Source: Kribbella jejuensis
GTDB taxonomy: Bacteria > Actinomycetota > Actinomycetes > Propionibacteriales > Kribbellaceae
Assembly (NCBI RefSeq): GCF_006715085.1
Contig: NZ_VFMM01000004.1
Coordinates: forward strand, 186,001 to 250,000
Length of the DNA: 64,000 bases
Direction: 5' to 3'
In this document: in pieces, positions 8,177 through 17,364 of the stretch
Layout of the letters: each line of letters starts with the position of its first letter
Numbering within the stretch: the first letter of the stretch is position 1
Made by a program: the position numbers and the translations under genes
Notes under the pieces: generated by a model
The model's input: the letters and a program-made list of their open reading frames with translations, nothing else
Databases searched by the model: none
Told to the model about the DNA's origin: nothing

Positions 8177-9667
8177 TCATATGTCACTGAACGTCCCCGC
8201 GACCGCGATCGCGTTCAGGACGGCGGCCGCCTTCGTCCGGCACTCCGCGTCCTCCGCGGCCGGGTCCGAGTCGGCGACGATCCCGGCGCCGGCCTGGACG
8301 TACGCCGTCCCGCCGCGGAGCACCGCGGTACGGATCGCGATCGCGGTGTCGGCGTCGCCGGCGAAGTCCAGGTAGCCGACCACACCGCCGTACACGCCGC
8401 GCCGGGTGACCTCGAGCTTGTCGATGATCTCCATCGCCCGCGGCTTGGGTGCCCCGGACAACGTTCCGGCCGGGAACGCCGCGGTGAGCGCGTCGAACGC
8501 CGTCATCCCGGCCTTGAGCTGACCGGTGACCGTGGACTCCAGGTGCATCACGTGGCTGTAGCGGCGGACGTCCATGAAGTCGACGACCTCGACCGTGCCG
8601 GGGGCGCAGACCTTGCCGACGTCGTTGCGGCCGAGGTCGACCAGCATCAGGTGCTCCGCACGCTCCTTCACGTCCGCGCGCAGCTCCTCCTCCAGCGCGT
8701 GGTCCTCCTCCGGCGTCGCACCGCGGCGGCGGGTGCCGGCGATCGGGTGCAGGATCACCTTGTTCTCCGTCACCTTGACCAGCGCCTCCGGACTGGAGCC
8801 GACGATGTCGAACCCGTCCAGGCGGACCAGGTACATGTAGGGGCTCGGGTTCGACCTTCTGAGCACGCGGTAGATATCGAGGGCGCTCGCGGTGCTCTGC
8901 AGCTCGAACCGCTGCGAGACGACGATCTGGAACGCCTCGCCGGCCCGGATCTCCTCCTTCGCGTGCTCGACGGCCTGCCGGTACTCGGCGCTCGAGCGCT
9001 GCCGGTGCGGGTCGGGCTGGGCCTGCCGGTCGGCGCGGACGACGTACGACGGGGTTGGCCGGGCGAGGTCGCGCTCCATCGCGTCCAGGCGGCGGACGGC
9101 GTCCGCGTAGGCCTCGTCGACGCGGTCGTCGGAGTCGTCCCAGTTGACCGCGTTCGCGATCAGCCAGATCTCGCCGGTCTCGTGGTCGAGGGCGGCCAGG
9201 TCGGTGGCGAACAGGAACGTGAGCTCGGGCAGGCCGAGGTCGTCGGTCGTTGTGTCGGGCAACCGTTCCAGGCGCCGGACGGCGTCGTACCCGAGGAAGC
9301 CGACCATGCCGCCGGTCAGCGGCGGCAGGTCGGGCAGCCGCGGGGTGTGCAGGATCTCCAGCGTCTCGCGGAGCGCCTGCAGCGGGTCACCGGTCTGCGG
9401 CAGGCCGACCGGCGGGTTGCCGGTCCAGACGGCCTGGCCACCCTGTTCGGTCAGCGTCGCGGCGGAGCGGACGCCGATGAACGAGTACCGCGACCAGACG
9501 CCGCCGTTCTCCGCGGACTCCAGCAGGAAGGTGCCCTCGCGCTCGGCCGCGAGCTTGCCGTACACGCCGATCGGGGTCTCCGCGTCGGCCAGCAGCCGGC
9601 GGGTGACCGGGATGACCCGGCGGTCCTTCGCGTACTCGCGGAACGTCTCCAGCTCCGGGCTGTTCAC
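8177..9667 (-). CDS. trpE: Anthranilate synthase component I
   Basis: 496 aa. It makes anthranilate from chorismate with ammonia from TrpG, which is not in this window. The N-terminal LLES motif is the tryptophan feedback site. The chorismate-binding domain shows GSSPEALVKV, PIAGTRRRG, LVDLGRNDVGKV and GTLSGAPKPRAMEII. It overlaps the hisI end by 4 bp, so transcription probably starts upstream of hisI. That leaves no room for a classical trpE leader or attenuator. Confidence 0.97.
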   Translation of the reverse strand: MNSPELETFREYAKDRRVIPVTRRLLADAETPIGVYGKLAAEREGTFLLESAENGGVWSRYSFIGVRSAATLTEQGGQAVWTGNPPVGLPQTGDPLQALRETLEILHTPRLPDLPPLTGGMVGFLGYDAVRRLERLPDTTTDDLGLPELTFLFATDLAALDHETGEIWLIANAVNWDDSDDRVDEAYADAVRRLDAMERDLARPTPSYVVRADRQAQPDPHRQRSSAEYRQAVEHAKEEIRAGEAFQIVVSQRFELQSTASALDIYRVLRRSNPSPYMYLVRLDGFDIVGSSPEALVKVTENKVILHPIAGTRRRGATPEEDHALEEELRADVKERAEHLMLVDLGRNDVGKVCAPGTVEVVDFMDVRRYSHVMHLESTVTGQLKAGMTAFDALTAAFPAGTLSGAPKPRAMEIIDKLEVTRRGVYGGVVGYLDFAGDADTAIAIRTAVLRGGTAYVQAGAGIVADSDPAAEDAECRTKAAAVLNAIAVAGTFSDI

Positions 9668-9987
9668 GCCTTGATCTCCCCGTGCTCGAAGCAGCTCCGT
9701 GTGCCGGTGTGGCAGGCCGGCCCCTCCTGGTCGACGAGCACCAGCAACGTGTCCGCGTCACAGTCGACGAGCACCTGCTTGACGTGCTGCCGATGGCCGC
9801 TGGTCTCGCCCTTCACCCAGTACTCCTGCCGGCTCCGCGACCAGAACGTACTCCGCCCGGTCGCCGCGGTCCGGCGTACTGCCTCGGCGTTCATCCAGCC
9901 CACCATCAGAACCTCGCGCGTGTCGTACTGCTGCACCACCGCCGGGATCAAGCCGGCCGCGTCGAAGGTCAACTCGTCGATGTTCAC
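9664..9987 (-). CDS. hisI: Phosphoribosyl-AMP cyclohydrolase
   Basis: 107 aa, monofunctional (no HisE domain). It opens the adenine ring of PR-AMP in histidine synthesis. Metal and zinc ligands are visible in VDCDADTLLVLVDQ and in CHTGTRSCF; SGHRQHVKQV is also conserved. GTG at 9987 (VNIDELTFD) is the best start. The hisI-trpE ATGA overlap is a common actinobacterial join, but hisF, usually just upstream, lies about 21 kb away here. Confidence 0.96.
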   Translation of the reverse strand: MNIDELTFDAAGLIPAVVQQYDTREVLMVGWMNAEAVRRTAATGRSTFWSRSRQEYWVKGETSGHRQHVKQVLVDCDADTLLVLVDQEGPACHTGTRSCFEHGEIKA

Positions 9988-10024
9988 CCGCCCATTGTCC
10001 CCGATCCCGGCTACGGTCCTGACC

Positions 10025-10501
10025 ATGGGAGCACCGGACCGGGACCTGACCGACAACAACGCCGAAAACAACGCCGAGTACAAGGCGGCCTACTACGCCG
10101 AGAACCGCCGGCGCGCGGACCTTGCCCAGCGCGAGTTCGCCGAACGCACCCACGGCTGGCGTTTCACCCTCTCCGCGGACGCCGCGGCGTGGGCGGCGAC
10201 CCGTCCGGGTCCCGTTCTGCCCACTGACCTGACGCACCTGGTGGAGGAGGCCGATGCGGCCGGATTGTTCCTGAAACCGGAGCCGGGGACGATCCGGAGT
10301 GCGTTCAGCTCGCGGGACCCGTACACCGAGGAGACCAGCGGCGCCGGCTTCGGCTTCTGGCCCACGGCGGCCGAACACCTGGTGGTGAAGGCCGGTACGG
10401 CGGTGGCGTACGACCAGCTGAACGGGCTGGACGCGCTGGGAGTCCTGCACCTGGTCGTCGACACGTTCGCAACCCCGACAGCGAGCTACGAACAGGCCTG
10501 A
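10025..10501 (+). CDS. Hypothetical protein with Asn/Glu/Tyr-rich N-terminus
   Basis: 158 aa, divergent from hisI with only 37 bp between the starts. Residues 8-30 have a repetitive look (TDNNAENNAEYKAAYYAEN) before an Arg-rich helix and a soluble domain with many aromatic residues (GAGFGFWPTAAEHLV). No signal peptide or helix. I do not recognise the family. The gene ends 12 bp before the dipeptidase, so the two may be cotranscribed. Confidence 0.65.
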   Translation: MGAPDRDLTDNNAENNAEYKAAYYAENRRRADLAQREFAERTHGWRFTLSADAAAWAATRPGPVLPTDLTHLVEEADAAGLFLKPEPGTIRSAFSSRDPYTEETSGAGFGFWPTAAEHLVVKAGTAVAYDQLNGLDALGVLHLVVDTFATPTASYEQA

Positions 10502-10513
10502 CAGGATGGCGGG

Positions 10514-11659
10514 ATGACGACCAGTGAGGCGCGGGCTCAGGCGGTGCTTGCCGAGCATCCGGTGATCGACGGGCACAACGACTTGCCGATCGCGTTCTAC
10601 GAACTGTGTGGGTACGACCTGGACGCCTACGACCTGGCGGGGTCGGTGCCGGCGTTGAACACCGATCTGCCGCGGCTGCGGGCGGGGCGGGTGGGGGGTC
10701 AGTTCTGGTCGTTGTGGGTGCCGCAGGACGAGCACGCGGTACGGCGTACCTTCGAGCAGCTCGACTTCGTCCGGCGGCTCGTGGAGCGGTTCCCGGAAGA
10801 CTTGCAGCTCACGGACACCGCCGACGACGTGGAGACCGCGATCAAGGCGGGCAGGGTCGCCTCGTTAATGGGAATGGAGGGCGGCCACTCGATCGGTGAG
10901 TCGCTAGGCGTGCTGCGGGTGATGCGCGCGCTCGGCGTGCGCTACATGACGCTGACGCACAACCACAACGTGTCCTGGGCTGACTCGGCCACCGACGAGC
11001 CGGTGCTCGGCGGGCTGAACGAGTTCGGCGAGGAGGTGGTCCGGGAGATGAACCGGATCGGCATGCTCGTCGACCTGTCACACGTCTCCGCCGACACCAT
11101 GCGGCACGCGCTCCGGGTGACGAGCGCGCCGGTGATCTTCAGCCACTCGTCGGCGCGGGCGGTCTGCGACGTACCGCGGAACGCCCCCGACGACGTCCTC
11201 GAGACACTCGCCACCAACGACGGCGTCTGCATGGTCACCTTCGTCCCGTACTTCGTCTCGCAGCAGTACGTCGACTGGGTCGCGGGCGCCCGCGCCGCCG
11301 CCGAGGAGCACAACCTGACCACCGAGGATCAGCCGGGCAACCCGATCCCGTCACCGCTGCAGCCGGAGAACCAGGCGAAGCTCGCCGAGATCTACGGCAA
11401 GCCGAAGCCCGAGACCACGCTGGCGGATGTGGTCGAGCATGTCGAGCACGTGCGTGAGGTGGCCGGTATCGATCACATCGGTCTCGGTGGGGACTACGAC
11501 GGCTGCCCGGAGTTCCCGGTGGAGCTGCCCGACGTGGCGTCGTACCCGGTGCTGTTCGAGGCGCTGGCCGACCGCGGCTGGAGCGACCAGGACCTCGGCA
11601 AACTTGCCGGAGGCAACATCCTGCGCGTGCTCCGGGCCGCGGACGACGTGGCTGCCTAA
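10514..11659 (+). CDS. M19 membrane-dipeptidase-family hydrolase
   Basis: 381 aa, typical of the renal dipeptidase (M19) family. Zinc ligands of the family are visible: the first His/Asp pair in VIDGHNDLP, the bridging Glu in GMEGGHSIG, and His in DLSHVS and FSHSSAR; GLGGDYDG near the end is also conserved. No signal peptide, so a cytoplasmic dipeptidase, possibly for D-amino-acid-containing dipeptides. The 3' end overlaps the convergent GNAT by 4 bp. Confidence 0.92.
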   Translation: MTTSEARAQAVLAEHPVIDGHNDLPIAFYELCGYDLDAYDLAGSVPALNTDLPRLRAGRVGGQFWSLWVPQDEHAVRRTFEQLDFVRRLVERFPEDLQLTDTADDVETAIKAGRVASLMGMEGGHSIGESLGVLRVMRALGVRYMTLTHNHNVSWADSATDEPVLGGLNEFGEEVVREMNRIGMLVDLSHVSADTMRHALRVTSAPVIFSHSSARAVCDVPRNAPDDVLETLATNDGVCMVTFVPYFVSQQYVDWVAGARAAAEEHNLTTEDQPGNPIPSPLQPENQAKLAEIYGKPKPETTLADVVEHVEHVREVAGIDHIGLGGDYDGCPEFPVELPDVASYPVLFEALADRGWSDQDLGKLAGGNILRVLRAADDVAA

Positions 11660-12510
11660 CCCTCCCGGTACTGCGCGCGGATCTCGTCCAGCGGCTGCAT
11701 TCCGGCCGCCTGGTACGTCGCGATCGCGCCGACGTTGGTGCCCGGCGTGACCGTGTAGATGCTGGACGAACCCAGCTCCCGCAGCGCCCGTGCACAGGCC
11801 AGAACCATCGCGGTGCCGTACCCACGCCCGCGGTGCAGGTTGTGGACGCCCATCGGCTCGATGTAGCCGGGGCGTCCCGCGCCCGCCGACCACACGGTTG
11901 CCGCGGCGACCGACTCGCCGAGCTTGTTCCGCAGCACGAGACACTGCGCGTCGGCGTACGGCAGCCCGTCCGACATCGCGAACCACCGCTCGTTGGTGAA
12001 CGTCGACCCGTCGAACGACGCCCGCTGTACGGCGGTCCGCTCGTGCGCCTCCTCCGGGCCGATCACGTCGACCCGCGCACCCGGGTCCGGTACCGGATCG
12101 GAGAGATCGCGGCGCACCGGCACCCACGGGGCGTCCGCGTTCCAGCCGTCCTTGAACAGCAGATCCTGGACGAGCGCACCCATCGGCGTCTCGACGTACA
12201 CCTTGCCGTCGACGAGGACTCCGGAGACGTCCGCGACGATCTGCCGCGCCAGCTCCTCGTCCCGCTGGAGTTCCGGCGCGATCGACATCCGCAACCAGTC
12301 CGGCTCGTCGAGCAGCCCGACCGCCACGATCTCCCCGTCCCGCCGCCAGATCCGGGTCGCCGCCGCAGTCCGCTCGACCCCGAACCGCCAGAACCACCCG
12401 AGATCCCCCGGATGCAACTGCAACGGCACCCCCTCCCGGGTCCACTCCCGCAGCACCCCGACCACCTCACCCAACTCACCGGTCCCCGCACTACTCAACG
12501 CAATCGCCAT
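11656..12510 (-). CDS. GNAT-family N-acetyltransferase
   Basis: 284 aa. The C-terminal half carries the acetyl-CoA loop in HNLHRGRGYGTAMV and a terminal beta-alpha unit (NVGAIATYQAAGM). The N-terminal half looks like a degenerate second GNAT fold. Substrate unknown. ATG at 12510 chosen; a GTG four codons upstream is possible. Confidence 0.82.
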   Translation of the reverse strand: MAIALSSAGTGELGEVVGVLREWTREGVPLQLHPGDLGWFWRFGVERTAAATRIWRRDGEIVAVGLLDEPDWLRMSIAPELQRDEELARQIVADVSGVLVDGKVYVETPMGALVQDLLFKDGWNADAPWVPVRRDLSDPVPDPGARVDVIGPEEAHERTAVQRASFDGSTFTNERWFAMSDGLPYADAQCLVLRNKLGESVAAATVWSAGAGRPGYIEPMGVHNLHRGRGYGTAMVLACARALRELGSSSIYTVTPGTNVGAIATYQAAGMQPLDEIRAQYREG

Positions 12511-12627
12511 GCCCCAGATCACACACCATCGGACCGACAGTCCGCACCGGACGCCCCCTGAGGTTTGTGATTTCGGTGGTCGGGCACGGGGCGAGGGTTA
12601 GAGACGACGACGGATGGAGTGGGAACT

Positions 12628-12942
12628 GTGCTGACCCTGACTGAGAACGCGACGCTGGTGATCAAGAGCATCACCGGGGTCGAGGGCGCGCCGGACGGAG
12701 CCGGGGTGCGGATCTCGCAGGAGAACCCAGCGGATCCGGCACTCGCGGTGACCACGACCGAGTCTCCGCAGCCGGGTGACCAGGTCGTCGAGGAGGCGGG
12801 TGCCCGGGTCTTCCTCGAGCAGAACGCCGCGAACGCCCTCGACGACAAGATCCTGGACGCGGCGGTCGACGACAAGGGCGGTGTCGAGTTCCTGCTGGTA
12901 CCGCAGTCGGGTACGAGCAACGGTACGGCGCCGACCCCCTGA
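12628..12942 (+). CDS. HesB/IscA-like protein lacking all cysteines
   Basis: 104 aa. The N-terminus (MLTLTENATLVIKSI), the GVRISQEN strand and the FLEQNAANALDDKILDA segment match the IscA/HesB fold. The three cysteines that bind iron or Fe-S clusters in IscA are absent; the protein has no Cys at all. It is probably not a canonical cluster carrier. GTG at 12628 is preceded by GGAG 8 nt upstream. Confidence 0.72.
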   Translation: MLTLTENATLVIKSITGVEGAPDGAGVRISQENPADPALAVTTTESPQPGDQVVEEAGARVFLEQNAANALDDKILDAAVDDKGGVEFLLVPQSGTSNGTAPTP

Positions 12943-12955
12943 TCGAGCAACTTCT

Positions 12956-12983
12956 GGGCCGGCCGGGACTCCCCGGCCGGCCC
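12956..12983. terminator. Perfect 12-bp GC stem between convergent genes
   Basis: GGGCCGGCCGGG, loop ACTC, CCCGGCCGGCCC. It lies 13 bp after the IscA-like stop and 20 bp after the end of the convergent ABC exporter operon. No T tract follows on either strand. The position and symmetry suggest a bidirectional intrinsic-type terminator of the U-less kind proposed in actinobacteria. Confidence 0.7.
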
Positions 12984-13002
12984 GGACTGCCGTCCAGGTG
13001 GC

Positions 13003-14799
13003 TCAGAGGGCGCTGCGCTGGGCGATCCAGCTGTCGTGGAGTCGGGTGTAGACCCCGCCCGCGCCGACCAGCTCGGCGTGTGAGCCACGTTCCACGATTT
13101 CGCCCTCGTCGAAGACGAGTACCTCGTCCGCGGCCTCGGCCGTCGACAACCGGTGCGCGATGGTCACCGACGTACGACCGGCCATCAACCGCTCGAGGGC
13201 CGCGTTCACCCGCACCTCAGTCCCCGGGTCGACAGCGGACGTCGCCTCGTCCAGTACCAACAGATCCGGGTCCGCGATGTTCGCGCGGACCAGCGCGACC
13301 AACTGCCGCTCGCCCGCCGACAGCGACTCGCCGCGCTGGCCCACCGGCGAGTCCAGACCGTCCGGCAGCGACTCCAGCCAGTCGGTGAGCCCGAGCGCCT
13401 CGAACGCGGCCAGCAGCTGCTCGTCGGTCACCTCCGGCCGCCCGAACCGCACGTTGTCGGCCAGCGACGCGTCGAACAGGTACCCGTCCTGCGGCACCAT
13501 CACGACCCGCTCGCGCAACGACTCGAACGAGATCTCCCGCGCGTCCACCCCGTCCAGCTTCACCGCCCCGGACGTCGGGTCCATCAACCGGGTGAGCAGC
13601 TTCGCGAACGTCGTCTTCCCCGACCCGGTCTCCCCCACGACGGCGACCCGCCGATGCGGTGCGATCCGTACGTCGACGTCCCGCAGTACCAATTCCCCTT
13701 CTGGGTAAGCGAAATCGACGTCCTCGAACTCGACCGTGATCGGCCCGCGCGCCTGCTTCACCCCCGCCTCGCCCGGGTCCGCGACATCGGCCGGCGTCGC
13801 GATCACGCCGAGCACCCGCCGCCACCCCGCGAACGCGCTCTGGGCGTCGGTGAGCACCTGCGTCGCGATCTGTACCGGGTCCGAGAACAGTGACACCAGG
13901 AACATGAACGCGAGCAGCTCACCGAGCGTCGCCTGCTTGTCGACCCCGAGCAGGACGCCGACCGTCAGTACGCCGGCGTTCGCGAGACCGGCCGCGAGAC
14001 CACCGATCGAGAACGTCAGACCCGTGATCGCCTGCGCCTTGGTCGCGGTCTTGCGGTAGTCCTCGATCGAGGCGTCGATCCGGTCCTGGGTGCGCTGCTC
14101 GATCGCGTACGAGCGGACCACCTGCGCGCCGACGACCGGCTCCGAGATCGCGGACAGCATCTCGCCGACCTTGGCGCGGACGGTCCCGTACGCGGCGGAC
14201 ATCGCGCGCTGCAGGTACTTCAGGCTGGCGAACAGCGGGATGAAGCAGAGGAGCACGACCAGCGCCAACTGCCACGAATAGAAGAACATCACGATCGTCG
14301 CGAGGAACATCTGGCCGAGGCTGACCAGGAAGATGAACCCGCCGAACTGCAGGAACTGCGACACCGTGTCGACGTCCGACGTGACCCGACTGACCAGCGC
14401 GCCGCGGCGCTCGGTGCTCTGGGTCAGCACCGGCAGGTCGTGCACGTGCCGGAACGCCTTGATCCGCATCGTGGCCAGACCGTGCTCCGAGTTGATCGCC
14501 AGCCGCACGGTCGTCAGGTACGACGCACCCGCGGTCAGGATCACGCCCAGCGCACAGACCAGGCACATCCAGGCGACGTACGACATGTCAGGACCCTTCG
14601 GTCCGGACAGCCCCTTGTCGATGGTCTGCTGGACCGCGATCGGTACGACGATCCGCCCGGCGGTCATCGTCAGCGCGAGGATCCCGGTCAGCCACCACCC
14701 ACGCGCCAGCTCGGGCGAAACCTTCAGGCCCTCCTTCAGGGTCTGCAGTCCGCCCGCGTTGTCGCCGTGATCAAGCCGGCTAGCTTCCGCCGCACTCAC
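13003..14799 (-). CDS. ABC exporter half-transporter with a complete Walker B
   Basis: 598 aa: transmembrane domain at about 40-330 (six helices), ATPase domain at about 360-590. Walker A GETGSGKTT, Walker B LLVLDEATSAVD with the catalytic Glu, H-loop in TIAHRLST. Its signature is LSAGE rather than LSGGQ. It overlaps the partner gene by 4 bp, so the two very likely form a heterodimer. Substrate unknown; multidrug or peptide/lipid export are the common roles. Confidence 0.92.
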   Translation of the reverse strand: MSAAEASRLDHGDNAGGLQTLKEGLKVSPELARGWWLTGILALTMTAGRIVVPIAVQQTIDKGLSGPKGPDMSYVAWMCLVCALGVILTAGASYLTTVRLAINSEHGLATMRIKAFRHVHDLPVLTQSTERRGALVSRVTSDVDTVSQFLQFGGFIFLVSLGQMFLATIVMFFYSWQLALVVLLCFIPLFASLKYLQRAMSAAYGTVRAKVGEMLSAISEPVVGAQVVRSYAIEQRTQDRIDASIEDYRKTATKAQAITGLTFSIGGLAAGLANAGVLTVGVLLGVDKQATLGELLAFMFLVSLFSDPVQIATQVLTDAQSAFAGWRRVLGVIATPADVADPGEAGVKQARGPITVEFEDVDFAYPEGELVLRDVDVRIAPHRRVAVVGETGSGKTTFAKLLTRLMDPTSGAVKLDGVDAREISFESLRERVVMVPQDGYLFDASLADNVRFGRPEVTDEQLLAAFEALGLTDWLESLPDGLDSPVGQRGESLSAGERQLVALVRANIADPDLLVLDEATSAVDPGTEVRVNAALERLMAGRTSVTIAHRLSTAEAADEVLVFDEGEIVERGSHAELVGAGGVYTRLHDSWIAQRSAL

Positions 14800-16655
14800 G
14801 CCGACACCTCCTCGTCGAGCTCGAGTTCCTCGGCACGGCGCTCCGCGTCCTTCTCGTAGGCGTCCACCAGGTCGCGGTACGCGGGGATCGACGCCTGCAG
14901 TTCGGTGTGCGTGCCGTGCGCCTGGATCCGGCCCTCGTCCAGGAACAGCACCTCGTCGGCGAGCGAGATCGTCGCCTTCCGGTACGCGATCACGAGCACC
15001 GTCGTCGCGGCGCCGGAATCCTCCTGTACGGCGGACCGCAGCCCGGCGAGGATCCGGGCCTCGACCTGCGGGTCGACCGCACTGGTCGCGTCGTCGAGGA
15101 TCAGCAACCGCGGCCGCCGGACCAGGGCGCGGGCCAGCGCGATCCGCTGCCGCTGGCCGCCGGACAGCGTCGTACCGCGTTCGCCGACCTTGGTGTCCAG
15201 CCCGTCCGCCAGCGCCTTCACGAAGCCGTCGCCCTGCGCGATCCGCAGCGCGTCCCAGACGTCGTCGTCGGTGTAGTCGCCACCGAGCGTGATGTTGCCG
15301 CGGATCGTGTCGTCGAACAGGAACGCGGTCTGCGCGACCAGCGCGACCGATCCGGCCAGCTCGTCGCGGGCCAGGTCGCGCAGGTCGATCCCGTCGATCT
15401 TCACCGCGCCCTGCTCCGGGTCGACGAGCCGGGTCAGCAGCGTGGTCATCGTGGACTTCCCGGCGCCGGTCGGCCCGACCACCGCGACGGTCCGCCCGGG
15501 CTCGACGGTGAAGTCGACGCCGGCCAGTACGTCGCGCTCCGGGAGGTACCCGAACCGGACGCCGGCCACCTGCAGCCGGGCCGCCTTCGCCGACGTCAGC
15601 CGCTGCTCGCCGTACTCCATGCCGCCCTCGGCCGTCAGCACGCGCTGCACCCGGTCCCAGCCGACGACCGAGCGCGGCAGCTCACCGAGCACCCAGCCGA
15701 GCGCGCGGATCGGGAACCCGATCAACGTGAACAGGAACGCCACTTGGACCACGTCACCCGCGTCCGCCCCGCCCGAGCGAACCCGTCCGACACCGACCAG
15801 CAGCACCGCGAGGACACCGAGCCGGGGCAGGCCGTCGATCACCGGGTCGAACATGCCGCGGGCTTTGTTCACCGCGATGTTCGCGTCCCGGAGCGCGTAC
15901 GTCGGCGCGCGGAAGCGCTCGGTCTCGGCCGCCTCCCGGCCCAGCGTCTTCACGACGAGGGCGCCGTCGAACGACTCGTGCGCGACCTCGGACACGTCCG
16001 CGCGGAGCTGCTGCGCCCGGGTCGCGAGCGGCTGCAGGTACCGCTGGAAGATCACGTTCGCGACGAAGACCAGCGGGAACACCAGGCAACCGACGAGCGC
16101 CAGCCAGACGTCCGCGGCGAACATCGCGACGGTCGCGAACACCAGCATCGCGATCACGCCGATCGCCATCGGCAGCGGCGCGATCACGAACCAGGTCGAC
16201 TCCACGTCGGCGTTCGCGTTCGACAGCAGCATGCCGGTCGAGTGCTGGTGGTGCCACTCGAGCGGCAGCTTCAGGTACTGCCGGGTGACCCGGCGGCGGT
16301 ACGTCGCCTGCAGCCGGAACTGCATCACCCCGGCCCCGAGCCGGCGCCCGACCACGCCGATCGCGTTCAGGATCGCGATCCCGAGGAACAGCGAGATCAG
16401 GGTCGCGATCGCGCCGCCGGTCGTGTGCCCGCGCTCGAACGCGGGCCGGATCACGTGGTCGGTCGACCAGCCCAGCGCCCAGCCGCCGGCCACGGTCATG
16501 CCGCCGTACAGCATGCTGGCGAGCACGGACAGCGCGAAGATGCCCGGCTCCTCCCAGATCGCGACCCGCAGCACCCCGAACCCCCGCCGGGTGACGCTGC
16601 CCTTGTCTGGAACCTTCGGGACAGGCAAGACACACTCCAGGACAGTCAGGTGCAT
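14796..16655 (-). CDS. ABC exporter half-transporter with a degenerate ATP site
   Basis: 619 aa from the ATG at 16655: TMD at about 40-340, NBD at about 370-600. Walker A GPTGAGKST, signature LSGGQRQR, Walker B LLILDDATSAVD with Asp where the catalytic Glu belongs, and YRK where the H-loop His is expected (VIAYRKATI). It pairs with the downstream half. No ribosome-binding site precedes the ATG. A TTG about ten codons in, with GGAG 6 nt before it, could be the true start. Confidence 0.9.
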   Translation of the reverse strand: MHLTVLECVLPVPKVPDKGSVTRRGFGVLRVAIWEEPGIFALSVLASMLYGGMTVAGGWALGWSTDHVIRPAFERGHTTGGAIATLISLFLGIAILNAIGVVGRRLGAGVMQFRLQATYRRRVTRQYLKLPLEWHHQHSTGMLLSNANADVESTWFVIAPLPMAIGVIAMLVFATVAMFAADVWLALVGCLVFPLVFVANVIFQRYLQPLATRAQQLRADVSEVAHESFDGALVVKTLGREAAETERFRAPTYALRDANIAVNKARGMFDPVIDGLPRLGVLAVLLVGVGRVRSGGADAGDVVQVAFLFTLIGFPIRALGWVLGELPRSVVGWDRVQRVLTAEGGMEYGEQRLTSAKAARLQVAGVRFGYLPERDVLAGVDFTVEPGRTVAVVGPTGAGKSTMTTLLTRLVDPEQGAVKIDGIDLRDLARDELAGSVALVAQTAFLFDDTIRGNITLGGDYTDDDVWDALRIAQGDGFVKALADGLDTKVGERGTTLSGGQRQRIALARALVRRPRLLILDDATSAVDPQVEARILAGLRSAVQEDSGAATTVLVIAYRKATISLADEVLFLDEGRIQAHGTHTELQASIPAYRDLVDAYEKDAERRAEELELDEEVSA

Positions 16656-16722
16656 ACACGGGACACAGGCATGACAACGATTGACATTCTGCCATTACCC
16701 ACCGACAACTACGATCGGATAT

Positions 16723-17364
16723 GTGACCGACTACAGCCGGGTAGAACGACTCGCTCTGTGTGAACTGTTCGACCAGGTCGGCCCCGCGGCGCCGACGCTC
16801 TGCGATGGTTGGGACGCCTATGATTTGGCGGTCCACCTGTATGTCCGGGAGGCCGATCCGATGGCCGGACCCGGGTTGGTGATCTCGGCGCTCGCCGACA
16901 CCACCCAGCGGCGGATGAAGCGGGCCAAGGACCGGTACGGGTTCGCCGAGGTGGTCGACAAGGTCCGGAACGGTCCGCCGCGGGCGTCACTGTTCGCGGT
17001 CCCGAAACTCGGCGCGCAGATCAACACCGCGGAGTACTTCATCCACCACGAGGACGTCCGCCGCGCCCAGCCGTCGTACGAGGTCCGCACGCTGCCGGCC
17101 GATCAGCAGGAGGGCCTGTGGAAGGGGATCAAGCTGGCGGGGAAGTCGATGGCCCGCAAGTCACCGACGGGCCTGGTGCTAGCCCGGCCCGACGGTGCGA
17201 GCGTCGTCGCGAAGCAACCGACCGCGCTTGGGTCGGTCACGGTCACCGGGGAGCCCGCGGAGCTGACACTGTTCACCAGCGGGCGGCAGGCGGCGGCCGA
17301 CGTACAGCTGGATGGTGAGGCGGAGGCTGTGGAGCGGCTCCGCAACGCGTCATTCGGCCTATGA
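16723..17364 (+). CDS. TIGR03085-family DinB/MDMPI-like protein
   Basis: 213 aa. The N-terminal four-helix-bundle region has GPAAPTLCDGWDAYDLAVHL, and NTAEYFIHHEDVRRAQP follows, both characteristic of the actinobacterial TIGR03085 proteins related to mycothiol-dependent maleylpyruvate isomerase. The His residues in those motifs could bind a metal. Function unknown. GTG at 16723; TACGAT lies 7 nt upstream, which would make a leaderless mRNA, and TTGACA at 16681 is too far (23 bp) to be its clear partner. Divergent from the ABC exporter. Confidence 0.8.
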   Translation: MTDYSRVERLALCELFDQVGPAAPTLCDGWDAYDLAVHLYVREADPMAGPGLVISALADTTQRRMKRAKDRYGFAEVVDKVRNGPPRASLFAVPKLGAQINTAEYFIHHEDVRRAQPSYEVRTLPADQQEGLWKGIKLAGKSMARKSPTGLVLARPDGASVVAKQPTALGSVTVTGEPAELTLFTSGRQAAADVQLDGEAEAVERLRNASFGL

